Positions 32,183-40,192 of a stretch of 64,000 nt of DNA are shown here, piece after piece. How positions within the stretch are numbered: position 1 is the stretch's first letter; each line of letters opens with the position of its first letter. The stretch covers positions 310,001-374,000 of the forward strand of contig NZ_QOHJ01000001.1 of NCBI RefSeq assembly GCF_003319185.1, in the 5' to 3' direction. The translations under genes and the position numbers were made by a program. The notes beneath the pieces were generated by a model. The model had not been told where the DNA came from. It ran no database searches and was given only the letters and a program-made list of their open reading frames with translations. The DNA is from Blastococcus sp. TF02A-30 (GTDB taxonomy: Bacteria > Actinomycetota > Actinomycetes > Mycobacteriales > Geodermatophilaceae).

Positions 32183-32763
32183 GCGAGGGCCCCTTCCCCG
32201 GGTGGGCGCACGCGTACGACGTCGAGGTCGTCGGGCTGGTCGTCTCGGCGGAGCACCGCTACGCCGGGCGCCCGGGCACGGCGGTGCCCGAGCAGGCCGC
32301 GGACCGCCGCGACCGCATCGAGGTCCGCGGCGGGGTCGGCGTCGTCGGCGACCGCTACGCCGGCAAGGGCGCGCACCGCGACGCGCAGCTGACCGTGCTC
32401 GCCGCCGAGGCGGTGGAGGCGCTGGCCGCCGAGCTCGGCACCGGCCCGCTCGATCCGCTCCTGGCCCGGCGCACCGTCGTCCTGCGAGGGGCGGAGGTCG
32501 AGGCGCTGCGCGGCGCCGAGTTCTCCCTCGACTGCGGGGAGGGCGAGGTGCGGCTGCGTGGCGGCCGCCCGGCCAACCCCTGCGCCTGGCTGGACACCGC
32601 CCTGGCCCCCGGGGCGCACCGCGGGATGCGCGGCCGGGCCGGGATCCGCTGCGCGGCCCTGTCCGACGGTGCCCTGCGGCTCGGACCTGCGGTGCTGCGC
32701 AGCGCCGTCCCACTGGACCCTCGACGCGCAGGGATCCCGCGCCGCCCGACACGCCACCCCTGA
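32179..32763 (+). CDS. MOSC domain protein
   Basis: About 194 residues, a stand-alone MOSC (Moco sulfurase C-terminal) domain: VEVVGLVVSAEHRYAGRPG, RGGVGVVGDRYAGKGAHRDAQLTVLAAEAVEAL, RTVVLRGAEVEALRGAEF and RPANPCAWLD with the conserved Cys near 139. MOSC proteins handle the Moco sulfur. The start is a problem: the domain needs the segment right after the XdhC stop, yet there is no ATG, GTG or TTG between the overlap and VEVVG. A CTG at 32179 overlapping the XdhC stop, or a GTG about 65 bases inside xdhC, are the options. Confidence 0.8.
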   Translation: MSEGPFPGWAHAYDVEVVGLVVSAEHRYAGRPGTAVPEQAADRRDRIEVRGGVGVVGDRYAGKGAHRDAQLTVLAAEAVEALAAELGTGPLDPLLARRTVVLRGAEVEALRGAEFSLDCGEGEVRLRGGRPANPCAWLDTALAPGAHRGMRGRAGIRCAALSDGALRLGPAVLRSAVPLDPRRAGIPRRPTRHP

Positions 32764-32841
32764 GTTCCCTGCAGGTCACCTGCACACTGCACGATGACGC
32801 CCGGCCCGGACCGCCGGGTTCCGACCCGACGAAGGAGATCC

Positions 32842-33513
32842 ATGCGCATCCGCCAGCTCACCGCCACGGCCGGCGTGGCAGCCGCCGCCCTGCTGCTCAC
32901 CGCCTGCGGGAGCGACAGCCCCCTCGAGGGCAAGAGCGGCGAGGAGGTCGCGGCCATGGCCGCCGACGCCCTCGAGGAGGCCGGCGCCGTGCACGTCACC
33001 GGCACGATGGAGCAGGACGGCGAGGAGGGCGAGATCGACCTCCAGCTGCAGGGTGACGACGTCTCCGGCTCGATCTCCCTGGGCGGCGTCGAGATCGGGC
33101 TCATCGTCGCCGACGGCGAGGTGTTCATGCAGGCCCCGGCCGACTTCTGGGCGGGCTTCGGCATGCCCGAGGAGGCCGCCGCCGAGTTCGACGACGCCTG
33201 GGTGATCGTCCCCTCGGACGCGGCTGCCGACTTCGCCGACTTCTCGCTCGCCGGGATCGCCGACGAGCTGCGCGACCCCGACGGCGACGTCAAGGAGGAG
33301 ACCCGCAGCGACGAGCTGGACGGCGACCCGGTGCGCATCGTCGAGCAGGAGGACGGCAGCACCCTCACCGTCGCCGACGACGACCCGGCCTACCCGCTGG
33401 CCATGTCGAACGAGGAGGAGGGCAGCGAGCTCACCTTCAGCGACTTCGGCGAGGAGCAGGACATCTCCGCGCCCGCCGACGCCATCGACCTCACCGAGAT
33501 GATGGCCGGCTGA
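32842..33513 (+). CDS. Secreted lipoprotein, LppX/LprG-like
   Basis: A 223-residue lipoprotein. The signal peptide RIRQLTATAGVAAAALLLTAC ends in the lipobox LTAC at about residue 20. The mature part is acidic and strand-rich (VHVTGTMEQDGEEGEIDLQLQGDDVSGSI), a pattern like the LppX/LprAFG beta-sheet lipoproteins that carry lipids in mycobacteria. That family link is only by pattern. The start is well supported by GAAGGAGATCC before ATG. It is convergent with the VWA gene, with a strong hairpin between. Confidence 0.75.
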   Translation: MRIRQLTATAGVAAAALLLTACGSDSPLEGKSGEEVAAMAADALEEAGAVHVTGTMEQDGEEGEIDLQLQGDDVSGSISLGGVEIGLIVADGEVFMQAPADFWAGFGMPEEAAAEFDDAWVIVPSDAAADFADFSLAGIADELRDPDGDVKEETRSDELDGDPVRIVEQEDGSTLTVADDDPAYPLAMSNEEEGSELTFSDFGEEQDISAPADAIDLTEMMAG

Positions 33514-33533
33514 GCTCCGCCCACCGCACGGCG

Positions 33534-33569
33534 ACGGCCGGCCGGGACCGCACGGTTCCGGCCGGCCGT
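33534..33569. terminator. Bidirectional hairpin terminator
   Basis: A 16-bp stem with one G-T wobble (ACGGCCGGCCGGGACC with its complement) and a 4-base loop, between the convergent lipoprotein and VWA genes. It ends 9 bases before the VWA stop. Confidence 0.82.
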
Positions 33570-33578
33570 CCCCGTTCC

Positions 33579-34586
33579 TCAGCCCAGGAGCTCCCGCACG
33601 GCCGACGGGGCCTGGGTGGGCCGGTGCAGGGCGGCGACCCGGCCGCCCCCGGCGGCGGCCAGCGCCGCGCAGGAGGTCATCGCCTCCTCCTCGGGCGACA
33701 GCGCCAGCACCTGGAGCCGTGCCGGGATGCGGGCCAGCGCCGCGGCGGCGGCCAGCGGATCGGGGCTCTCGGTGGGGACGCCGTCGGACAGGAGGAGCAC
33801 CTGCCGGTCGGCCGCCCGCGAGCGGGCGATCTGCGCCGCGGCCGTGCGCAGGCCCAGCTCGAGGTCGGTCGTGCCGCCGCCGCGCAGGTCGCACAGCCGG
33901 TCGACGACGACGTCGACCCGGGGATCGGCCGACAGCGGGCGCAGCACCACCGCGGTGGACCAGAACGCGACCACCCCGAGCTCGTCCCCCGGGCGCATCC
34001 GCTGCACCAGCGCGGCGGCGGTGAGCACGGCGGCGGCCAGCTCGTCCCCGGCCACGGACCCCGACGCGTCGACCAGCAGCACCGTCGCCCGGCCGGTGGA
34101 CCGCCACCCGCGGGTGTGCAGGTGCTCGGCCCGCCAGTGCGGTTCCGCCCCGCGGGCGGCCAGGGTGGCGTCGAGGTCGACGTCGGAGCCGGTCGGCTCC
34201 TGCCGCGTCACGACCCGGCTGGTGCCCGGGCGGTCGGCGGTGCCGCGGCGCGGCGTGCCGAGCGGCAGGCGGGCGGCCAGCGCCCGGGCGGCGGCCCGCA
34301 GGCCGGGGTCGAACGCCCGCGCGGCGGCGGCCAGCACCCGGGCTGCCGCATCGGGGTCGCGGGCCGCCAGGTCGGCCACCGCGGCGGCGTCGAGCTCGCC
34401 GGCCCGCGGCGAGACGGCGTCGAAGCCGGGGGTGCCGCGGGAGAGCTGGTCGCGGCTGCTGCGGCGCGCGGCCGAGGAGCGGAGGAGGTCGGCGACCGCC
34501 TCCGGGTCCTCCACCACCCGGGGCGCCCGCCCGCCGGGCGGCAGACCGCCGGACGACGGCACCGACCCGGAGGCCCCGGGCGTCAC
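33579..34586 (-). CDS. VWA domain protein in the alcohol dehydrogenase operon
   Basis: A 335-residue protein with a C-terminal VWA domain. The MIDAS is VLLVDASGSVAGDELAAAV near 168-175, with the later GGGTTDLELGL and LLLSDGVPTESPDP. The N-terminal 160 residues are Ala/Arg-rich and helical. It differs from the VWA protein at 30 kb in length and N-terminus. It overlaps the AAA ATPase gene by four bases; that gene in turn lies 19 bases after an NDMA-type alcohol dehydrogenase. I infer a client-activation pair like NorQ/NorD or CbbQ/CbbO acting on the dehydrogenase; this is not established. Confidence 0.85.
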   Translation of the reverse strand: MTPGASGSVPSSGGLPPGGRAPRVVEDPEAVADLLRSSAARRSSRDQLSRGTPGFDAVSPRAGELDAAAVADLAARDPDAAARVLAAAARAFDPGLRAAARALAARLPLGTPRRGTADRPGTSRVVTRQEPTGSDVDLDATLAARGAEPHWRAEHLHTRGWRSTGRATVLLVDASGSVAGDELAAAVLTAAALVQRMRPGDELGVVAFWSTAVVLRPLSADPRVDVVVDRLCDLRGGGTTDLELGLRTAAAQIARSRAADRQVLLLSDGVPTESPDPLAAAAALARIPARLQVLALSPEEEAMTSCAALAAAGGGRVAALHRPTQAPSAVRELLG

Positions 34587-35467
34587 GCTTTTCCCGGCTC
34601 CTCACCCGCCCGGCGCCAGATGTCGGCGACGACGTCCTCCACCGGCCGGGCGACGCCGTCGGCCAGGGTGACCTTGCCGGTCATCGCGGCCAGGGCGGCG
34701 TCGAGCCCGGTGCCGTCCTCGTGCGCCGCCGTCCCGCGCACGGTGGCGAGCTCCGCGGCGATCAGCACGGCGTCGATCGCGCCGCGCACGGAGGCGCCGA
34801 GGCGCAGCTCCGGGTGGTCGCGGGTGATCCGCACCGCCCGCACCGCCCGGGCGACGAGCGCGTCCGGCGCCCCGGTGGCGGCCGAGACCACGCGCCGCTC
34901 GGCCTCCTCGTCCTGGTAGCCCATCGCCACGCGGCAGGAGCGGTCGTACAGCGCCGGGGTGACCCGCGCGGTGCCGACGGCGTCGAACGGGTTCATGGCC
35001 GCGACCAGCCGGAACGTCGCCCGGGCGGCCACCGGGCCGTAGCGGGGCACGTGCATCTCCCGCTCGGACAGCACGCCGAGCAGGACGTTCATCGTCTCCT
35101 CGGGGACGCGGTTGAACTCCTCGACGTAGAGCAGCGCCCCCTCGGTCATGGCGCGGGTGAGCGGGCCGGGCACGAAGTTCTCGGGCCGGTAGTCCTCGGC
35201 CAGCACCCGGGAGGCGTCGTGGTGGCCGACCAGGCGGGTGGGGGTGAGCTCGGCGTTGCCCTCCACCAGCACCAGCGGGACTCCGGCGCCGTCGGCCAGC
35301 GACCGCAGCAGCGTCGTCTTCCCGGTGCCGGGCGGCCCCTCCAGGATGACGTTGCGCCCGGCGGACAGGGCCGCCGCCACGACCTCCGCCTCGCGGAGGC
35401 GCGCGACGACCCTGTCCCGGGCGACCCGCACCATGCCGCCGACGTCGAGCCGGGCGGCGGTGCTCAC
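34583..35467 (-). CDS. AAA+ ATPase of the MoxR/CbbQ/NorQ type in the alcohol dehydrogenase operon
   Basis: A 294-residue AAA+ ATPase. Walker A is LEGPPGTGKTTLLRSLAD, followed by VEGNAELTPTRLVGHHD, the loop FVPGPLTRAMTEGALLYVEEFNRVPEETMNVLLGVLSE with Walker B, and sensor 1 RLVAAMNPFDAVGT. It is closer to the CbbQ/NorQ pattern than the MoxR ATPase at 29 kb, so the two are not recent duplicates. It sits between the dehydrogenase (19 bases upstream) and the VWA gene (four-base overlap). The usual role of such ATPases is remodelling a metalloenzyme to activate it. Confidence 0.88.
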   Translation of the reverse strand: MSTAARLDVGGMVRVARDRVVARLREAEVVAAALSAGRNVILEGPPGTGKTTLLRSLADGAGVPLVLVEGNAELTPTRLVGHHDASRVLAEDYRPENFVPGPLTRAMTEGALLYVEEFNRVPEETMNVLLGVLSEREMHVPRYGPVAARATFRLVAAMNPFDAVGTARVTPALYDRSCRVAMGYQDEEAERRVVSAATGAPDALVARAVRAVRITRDHPELRLGASVRGAIDAVLIAAELATVRGTAAHEDGTGLDAALAAMTGKVTLADGVARPVEDVVADIWRRAGEEPGKA

Positions 35468-35486
35468 GGAAACGGGGAACCCCGGA

Positions 35487-36614
35487 TCAGTCGTAGACGA
35501 TGACGCCGCGCAGGTTCTTGCCGTCGTGCAGGTCGGCGTAGCCCTGGTTGATGTCGTCGAGCGTGTAGCGGGTGGTGATCAGCTCGTCGAGCTTGATCTT
35601 CCCCTCCTGGTAGAGCCGGAGCATCTTCTGCATGTCGGAGCTGGGGTTCTGGTCGCCGAACAGCGCGCCGCGGATCTCCTTGGTGAACAGCGCCAGCATG
35701 CTCGGGTTGATCGGGATGCCGACGTCGGTGAGGTCGCCCAGGCCGGTGATGACGACGCGGCCGCCCTTGCCGATGGCGTCGAACGCCTGGGCGACGTGCT
35801 CGCCCTTCAGCACCCCGACGGTGACCAGCGCCTTGTCGGCACCCTGCCCGTTGGTGACGCTGCGGGCGAAGTCGGCGGCCTCCTCGATGCTCGCGAAGGT
35901 CTCGGTCGCGCCGAGCTCCATCGCCTTCTCCCGCTTGAAGGCCACCGGGTCGACGGCGATGACGTGGCTGGCCCCGGCGTGCGCCGCGCCCTGGACGGCG
36001 TTGATGCCGATGCCCCCGACGCCCATCACGATCACCGTGTCGCCCGCGCGCACCTCGCCGGCCTGCACGGCGGTCCCCCAGCCGGTGCCCACCCCGCACC
36101 CCACGAGGCAGGCCACCTCGAGCGGGATGCTCTTGTCGATCTTCACCGTCGAGCGGATGTCGACCGTCGTGATCTCGGCGAACGTGCCGAGCCCGCACAT
36201 CTGGCCGACCTCCTCGCCGTCGGCGGTCGTCACGCGGAAGCTCGTCGCGTCGTCCCACCGGGAGCCCACCAGCAGGTTGGCGCCGGAGTCGCAGATGTAC
36301 TGCTGGCCGTTCGCGCAGTACCGGCAGCGGCCGCACCCGGGCAGGAACGAGAAGACGACGTGGTCGCCCTCCTCGTAGCCCTTCACACCGGGGCCGACCT
36401 TGGTGACGACGCCGGCACCCTCGTGCCCGCCCAGGAACGGGTACTTGCCGACGGGCATGTCCCCCGTGGCGATGTGGTCGTCGGAGTGGCACAGCCCGGA
36501 GGCGGCCAGCTTGACCTGCAGCTCGCCCTCCTGCGGGTCATCGACGACGAGGTCGACGACCTCCCACGAGCCGGGGGCCGAACGCATGATCGCGCCACGG
36601 GTGTTGACGGGCAC
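35487..36614 (-). CDS. NDMA-dependent (mycofactocin-linked) alcohol dehydrogenase
   Basis: A 375-residue zinc-dependent medium-chain alcohol dehydrogenase. Zinc and fold motifs are SGLCHSDDHIATGDMPVGKYPFLGGHEGAGVV (catalytic Cys and His) and the structural zinc cysteines GCGRCRYCANGQQYIC. The Rossmann loop is VIVMGVGGIGINAVQGAAHAGA. Overall it matches the N,N-dimethyl-4-nitrosoaniline-dependent group, which holds NAD(H) tightly and re-oxidises it through mycofactocin instead of exchanging it. The mft genes start about 2.2 kb away, which fits. GTG start behind GAGGAGG. It leads an operon with AAA and VWA genes. Confidence 0.9.
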   Translation of the reverse strand: MPVNTRGAIMRSAPGSWEVVDLVVDDPQEGELQVKLAASGLCHSDDHIATGDMPVGKYPFLGGHEGAGVVTKVGPGVKGYEEGDHVVFSFLPGCGRCRYCANGQQYICDSGANLLVGSRWDDATSFRVTTADGEEVGQMCGLGTFAEITTVDIRSTVKIDKSIPLEVACLVGCGVGTGWGTAVQAGEVRAGDTVIVMGVGGIGINAVQGAAHAGASHVIAVDPVAFKREKAMELGATETFASIEEAADFARSVTNGQGADKALVTVGVLKGEHVAQAFDAIGKGGRVVITGLGDLTDVGIPINPSMLALFTKEIRGALFGDQNPSSDMQKMLRLYQEGKIKLDELITTRYTLDDINQGYADLHDGKNLRGVIVYD

Positions 36615-36650
36615 AGGGACCTCCTCGTCGCCCTCGTCGTCGAGGGCCGT

Positions 36651-36664
36651 CCGCGCATGCGCGG
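36651..36664. promoter_or_regulatory. Palindrome CCGCGCATGCGCGG upstream of the alcohol dehydrogenase
   Basis: Perfect 14-bp palindrome, 37 bases upstream of the dehydrogenase start in the divergent gap. A second GCGCATG half-site follows 7 bases on. It could be an operator, but CG-rich palindromes are common in DNA of this composition. No MftR-like TGGCAC-N3-GTGCCA site is present in this gap. Confidence 0.35.
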
Positions 36665-36787
36665 GTCGCGCATGACCGGTTCGCACGTTATGGCCCAGGT
36701 CACACCGCGGGGAAGGGCCCTGCAACCTTCCCGGCGGGGCGAGCGCGCGCCGTGCAACGTGCAGCACCGCTCGGGGAGACTGGCGCG

Positions 36788-38254
36788 GTGCCCGCGGAGC
36801 CCGTCGTCGTCGTGGGTGCCGGGCCGGTCGGGCTGACCGCCGCGCTGCTGCTCGCGCGGCGCGGGCTGCGGGTCGTCGTCCTGGAGCGGCACCGCGCGCC
36901 CTACCCGCTGCCCCGCGCCGTCCACTTGGACGACGAGGTGTTCCGGGCGCTGCAGGCCGCGGGGGTGGCCGACGCGGTCGTCGCCCGCAGCCGCCCGATG
37001 GCCGGGCTGCGGCTGCTGGACGGCCGGCACCGGGTGCTGGCCGAGTTCGCCCGCCGTCCCGACGCCGGGCTGCACGGCTGGCCGCAGGGCTCGCTGGTGC
37101 ACCAGCCCGACCTGGAGGAGGTGCTCGCCGCGGCCGTCGCAGCGGAGCCGGCCGTCGAGCTGCGCCGCGGCGTGGAGGTCACCGGCCTGGGGCAGGACGA
37201 CGACGGCGTGACCGTGACGGCGACCGGGCGGGACGGTGGTGCGGACCGGTCCGTCCGCGCATCGGCGGTGCTGGGCTGCGACGGCGCCAACAGCACGGTG
37301 CGGGACCTGATCGGTGCGCGGATGCGCGACCTCGGCCCGGCCGACCGCTGGCTGGTGCTCGACGTGCGCTCCCCGGTGGAGCTGCCGGTGTGGCCCGGCG
37401 CGCACCAGGTGTGCGACTCGCACCGCCCGGCCACGTTCATGCCGGTCACCGGCGACCGGTACCGCTGGGAGAGCCGGCTGGCGCCGGGGGAGACGGTCGA
37501 CGACGCCACCACGCCCCGGCGGCTGGCCGAGCTGCTCGCGCCGGTGGACCCGGGCCTGGTGGAGGTCGTGCGCGCGGTCGAGTACACGTTCCGCGCCCAG
37601 GTCGCCGACCGCTGGCGGGCCGGCCGAGTGCTGCTCGCCGGCGACGCGGCGCACCTCTCGCCGCCGTTCATCGGCCAGGGCATGGGCCTCGGACTGCGCG
37701 ACGTGCACCAGCTGGCCTGGAAGCTCGCCGCCGTCCTGCGCGGGGACGTCGGCGAGGAGCTGCTGGACACCCACCAGCTCGAGCGGGAGCCGCACGCCCG
37801 CGCGCTGATCCGGGTCGCGCAGCTGCTGGGCCGGCTGATGACCGGCGGTGGGCGGGGTGGCGACGTCGCCCGCCGGGGGGTGCTGGCCGGCGTGCGCCGG
37901 CTCCCGGCGGTCGCCCGGCTGGCCACCGACAGCCGCACACCGCCCCTGCGCGGCGGGCCGCTCGTCGACCGCCGCGGGCGGGCGGGACGGCGGCTGGCGG
38001 GGACGCTGGTGCCGCAGCCGGAGGTGCTGGTCGACGGCCGCCCGTGCCGGCTGGACGACGTCCTCGGCGACGGCGCCGCGGAGCTCACCGCCGACCTCGA
38101 GGTGCGTCGCGACGACGGGACGGCGGTGCGGGTCGAGGACCCCAGCGGCGCCCTGCGGCGCTGGCTGGCCGGCGCGACGTCGGTGCGGATCCGCCCGGAC
38201 CGCATCGTGCGGGCCGCCGAAACCCGGTCGCGTGCGGGGCGCGCACGCGGCTAG
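36788..38254 (+). CDS. FAD-dependent aromatic monooxygenase (MhpA-like)
   Basis: A 488-residue group A flavoprotein hydroxylase. The N-terminal dinucleotide motif is VVVVGAGPVGLTAALLLARRGLRVVVLERH. The DG motif is LGCDGANSTVRDLIGA near 160, and the second FAD motif is RVLLAGDAAHLSPPFIGQGMGLGLRDVHQLAWKL near 285. The C-terminus has a thioredoxin-like region. The closest named type is 3-(3-hydroxyphenyl)propionate hydroxylase. No ring-cleavage gene adjoins it, so substrate is unsure. It is divergent from the alcohol dehydrogenase. Confidence 0.87.
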   Translation: MPAEPVVVVGAGPVGLTAALLLARRGLRVVVLERHRAPYPLPRAVHLDDEVFRALQAAGVADAVVARSRPMAGLRLLDGRHRVLAEFARRPDAGLHGWPQGSLVHQPDLEEVLAAAVAAEPAVELRRGVEVTGLGQDDDGVTVTATGRDGGADRSVRASAVLGCDGANSTVRDLIGARMRDLGPADRWLVLDVRSPVELPVWPGAHQVCDSHRPATFMPVTGDRYRWESRLAPGETVDDATTPRRLAELLAPVDPGLVEVVRAVEYTFRAQVADRWRAGRVLLAGDAAHLSPPFIGQGMGLGLRDVHQLAWKLAAVLRGDVGEELLDTHQLEREPHARALIRVAQLLGRLMTGGGRGGDVARRGVLAGVRRLPAVARLATDSRTPPLRGGPLVDRRGRAGRRLAGTLVPQPEVLVDGRPCRLDDVLGDGAAELTADLEVRRDDGTAVRVEDPSGALRRWLAGATSVRIRPDRIVRAAETRSRAGRARG

Positions 38255-38265
38255 CCTCGCCCGCC

Positions 38266-38592
38266 GTGTCCACGCGCACCTACCGAGTGACCGTCCGCGG
38301 CGTGTTCGACGGCCTCGACGACGACCAGCGGGCCGCCCTCCGCGCGCGGTCGGCCGAGCACGACCTGATCACCTCCGGGTTCAGCGAGCAGGGCGCGCTC
38401 GCCTACGACGCCGCGCTGCGCGCCTTCAGCCACCGCGTCGTCGTCCGGGTGCCGGCCGGCCCCGACGAGGAGGCCGAGGCCCTCACCGCCGGCGAGCTCT
38501 CGGCGATCGACCGGCTCGGCGCGCTGGGCGTCGGCTACCGCGAGCTGCGCGTGTCGGCCGTCTGCGCGGACGACATCCGCATCCGCCGCTAG
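38266..38592 (+). CDS. DUF6204 family protein
   Basis: A 108-residue soluble protein: TYRVTVRGVFDGLDDDQRAALRARSAEHDLITSGFSEQGALAYDAALRAFSHRVVVRV. This is the pattern of the small actinobacterial DUF6204 family, function unknown. It starts 11 bases after the monooxygenase stop and is probably cotranscribed with it. Confidence 0.75.
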   Translation: MSTRTYRVTVRGVFDGLDDDQRAALRARSAEHDLITSGFSEQGALAYDAALRAFSHRVVVRVPAGPDEEAEALTAGELSAIDRLGALGVGYRELRVSAVCADDIRIRR

Positions 38593-38622
38593 ACCGCGGT
38601 CGATCGGGGTACCGCAGGCGGC

Positions 38623-38829
38623 ATGAACATCGACAAGGACCAGATCCTGCAGCTGCTGCGCTCGCAGGGCGACCACGACAAGGCCCAGCAGGCCGACCAG
38701 GAGCTCCCCGGCCAGGTGGACACCGACCGCGACGCCGGCCTGCTCTCGAAGTTCGGCATCGACCCGATGGACCTGGTGAAGAAGCTCGGCGGCGGCGGGG
38801 GTCTGGGCGGCCTGCTCGGCAAGGACTGA
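38623..38829 (+). CDS. Small conserved protein, paralogue of the one near 2.7 kb
   Basis: A 68-residue protein: NIDKDQILQLLRSQGDHDKAQQADQELPGQVDTDRDAGLLSKFGIDP followed by a Gly-rich end (KKLGGGGGLGGLLGKD). It aligns throughout with the 66-residue protein at 2692-2892. Predicted helical, then a flexible Gly tail. Function unknown. It follows the DUF6204 gene by 30 bases and converges on mftD. Confidence 0.7.
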   Translation: MNIDKDQILQLLRSQGDHDKAQQADQELPGQVDTDRDAGLLSKFGIDPMDLVKKLGGGGGLGGLLGKD

Positions 38830-38853
38830 CCCCCGTCGGGCAGGCGCGCCGGG

Positions 38854-40059
38854 TCAGCCCTCCGGGGAGTCGGCTCCGGGGACCGCGCCGAGGCGCCGTT
38901 CGAAGGCCGGGGGGACTACCAGGTCGTCCGGGGAGAACTGGTCGATCGAGGTGTGGCCGAGGCCGATCATGGCCGAGCCCAGGCCGTCCCGGAGCAGGTC
39001 CAGGACGTTGCCGACGCCGGCCTCGCCGTTGGCGGCCAGGCCCCACAGGTAGGCGCGGCCGATCATGACCGCCCTGGCCCCCAGGGCCAGCGCCTTGGCG
39101 ACGTCGCCGCCGCGCCGGATGCCGCCGTCCATCAGCACCTCGACGTCGTCGCCCACGGCGTCGGCGATCACCGGCAGCGCCCGGATCGCGGCGGGGGTGC
39201 CGTCGAGGTTGTTGCCACCGTGGTTGGACACCGAGATCGCGGTGACGCCCGCGTCGACGGCCCGCTTGGCGTCGTCGACCCGCATGACGCCCTTGAGCAT
39301 GAACGGTGCCTCGGGCCACTGCTGGCGCAGCCACGCGACGTCGTCCCAGGTGGGCATCGGGGACTGCATCCACTGGCCGTAGGCCTCGAAGAACGTGGGG
39401 GCCGGGGCGCCGGGCGTCGGCACCATGTTGGGCACCGTCAGGTCGGGCAGCTTTCGGGTCTTCGCGAACTCCCACAGCCAGCGCGGCCTCAGCGCCACCT
39501 GCGGGGCGTAGCGGCGGACGGCCTCGAAGTCGATCCGCTCGGGGATGAACGGGCTGCCCCAGTCGCGGCCGTAGGAGAACGACCAGTCCAGGGTGGCGAT
39601 GATGCCGGCCGCGCCGGCGCTGCGGGCCCGCTCCACCTTCGCGGCCATGACGTCGCGGTCCCCGACCCAGTAGAGCTGGAAGAAGGTCTTCGGGTTGGCC
39701 GCGATGACCTCCTCCATCGGCTTGCTGGCCATCGACGACAGCCCCATCGCGGTGCCCCGGGAGGCCGCGGCCCGCGCGACGGCCACCTCGCCGTCGGGGT
39801 TGACGGCCTGCACGCCGGTGGGGCTGATCAGCACCGGGAGGGAGATCTCCTGGCCCATCACCGTGGTCGCCATCTGCTTGTCGTTGGCCAGCCCGGCCGT
39901 GTGCGGGGCGAAGCCGAGCTCGGCGAAGGCCGCGATGTTGTCGTCGACGGTGAGGCCGCGCTCGGAGCCGGCCACGAGCGCGCCGTACACGCCCTTGGGC
40001 AGCCGCTTCTTCGCCCGGCGCTGCGCCTCGGCCACGGTCTCGAACCACGCGTTCGCCAC
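38854..40059 (-). CDS. mftD: Pre-mycofactocin synthase MftD
   Basis: A 401-residue FMN enzyme of the L-lactate dehydrogenase/glycolate oxidase family that oxidatively deaminates the Val-Tyr-derived AHDP intermediate to pre-mycofactocin. Markers are WFETVAEAQRRAKKRLPKGVYGALVAGSERGLTVDDN, typical of MftD, SLPVLISPTGVQAVNPDGEVAVARAA, ISVSNHGGNNLDGTPAAI (active-site His), and VLMDGGIRRGGDVAKALALGARAVMIGRAYLWG. GTG start with GGAGG upstream. It is divergent from the coupled SDR across a gap holding a palindrome also found before mftA. Confidence 0.95.
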   Translation of the reverse strand: MANAWFETVAEAQRRAKKRLPKGVYGALVAGSERGLTVDDNIAAFAELGFAPHTAGLANDKQMATTVMGQEISLPVLISPTGVQAVNPDGEVAVARAAASRGTAMGLSSMASKPMEEVIAANPKTFFQLYWVGDRDVMAAKVERARSAGAAGIIATLDWSFSYGRDWGSPFIPERIDFEAVRRYAPQVALRPRWLWEFAKTRKLPDLTVPNMVPTPGAPAPTFFEAYGQWMQSPMPTWDDVAWLRQQWPEAPFMLKGVMRVDDAKRAVDAGVTAISVSNHGGNNLDGTPAAIRALPVIADAVGDDVEVLMDGGIRRGGDVAKALALGARAVMIGRAYLWGLAANGEAGVGNVLDLLRDGLGSAMIGLGHTSIDQFSPDDLVVPPAFERRLGAVPGADSPEG

Positions 40060-40105
40060 TTGCCGACCTCCGTCGTCGCCCGCCGCGCCGGCCCTCGACG
40101 CCGGG

Positions 40106-40120
40106 TGGCACTGAGTGCCA
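40106..40120. promoter_or_regulatory. Candidate MftR operator in the mftD/SDR promoter gap
   Basis: Palindrome TGGCACTGAGTGCCA (7-bp arms around one base). It matches the site at 41660-41674 in 14 of 15 bases, and 15 of 16 with the preceding G. It lies in the 133-base gap between the divergent mftD and SDR starts, 46 bases from mftD and 72 from the SDR gene, so it could control both. Confidence 0.75.
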
Positions 40121-40192
40121 AGCTACCGCACGGCGAGACCCACGCCACAGTTCGCGGGCGCCCCGCCCGCGTGGACGGAGGAGGACGAACGC

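Noticed and set aside
36651-36664. CCGCGCATGCGCGG as an MftR site
   Set aside because: It does not resemble the TGGCAC-N3-GTGCCA pair found at the mft promoters.
36788-38254. Candidate for MftG, the mycofactocin-reoxidising flavoprotein
   Set aside because: Motifs are those of group A aromatic hydroxylases, not of GMC oxidoreductases.
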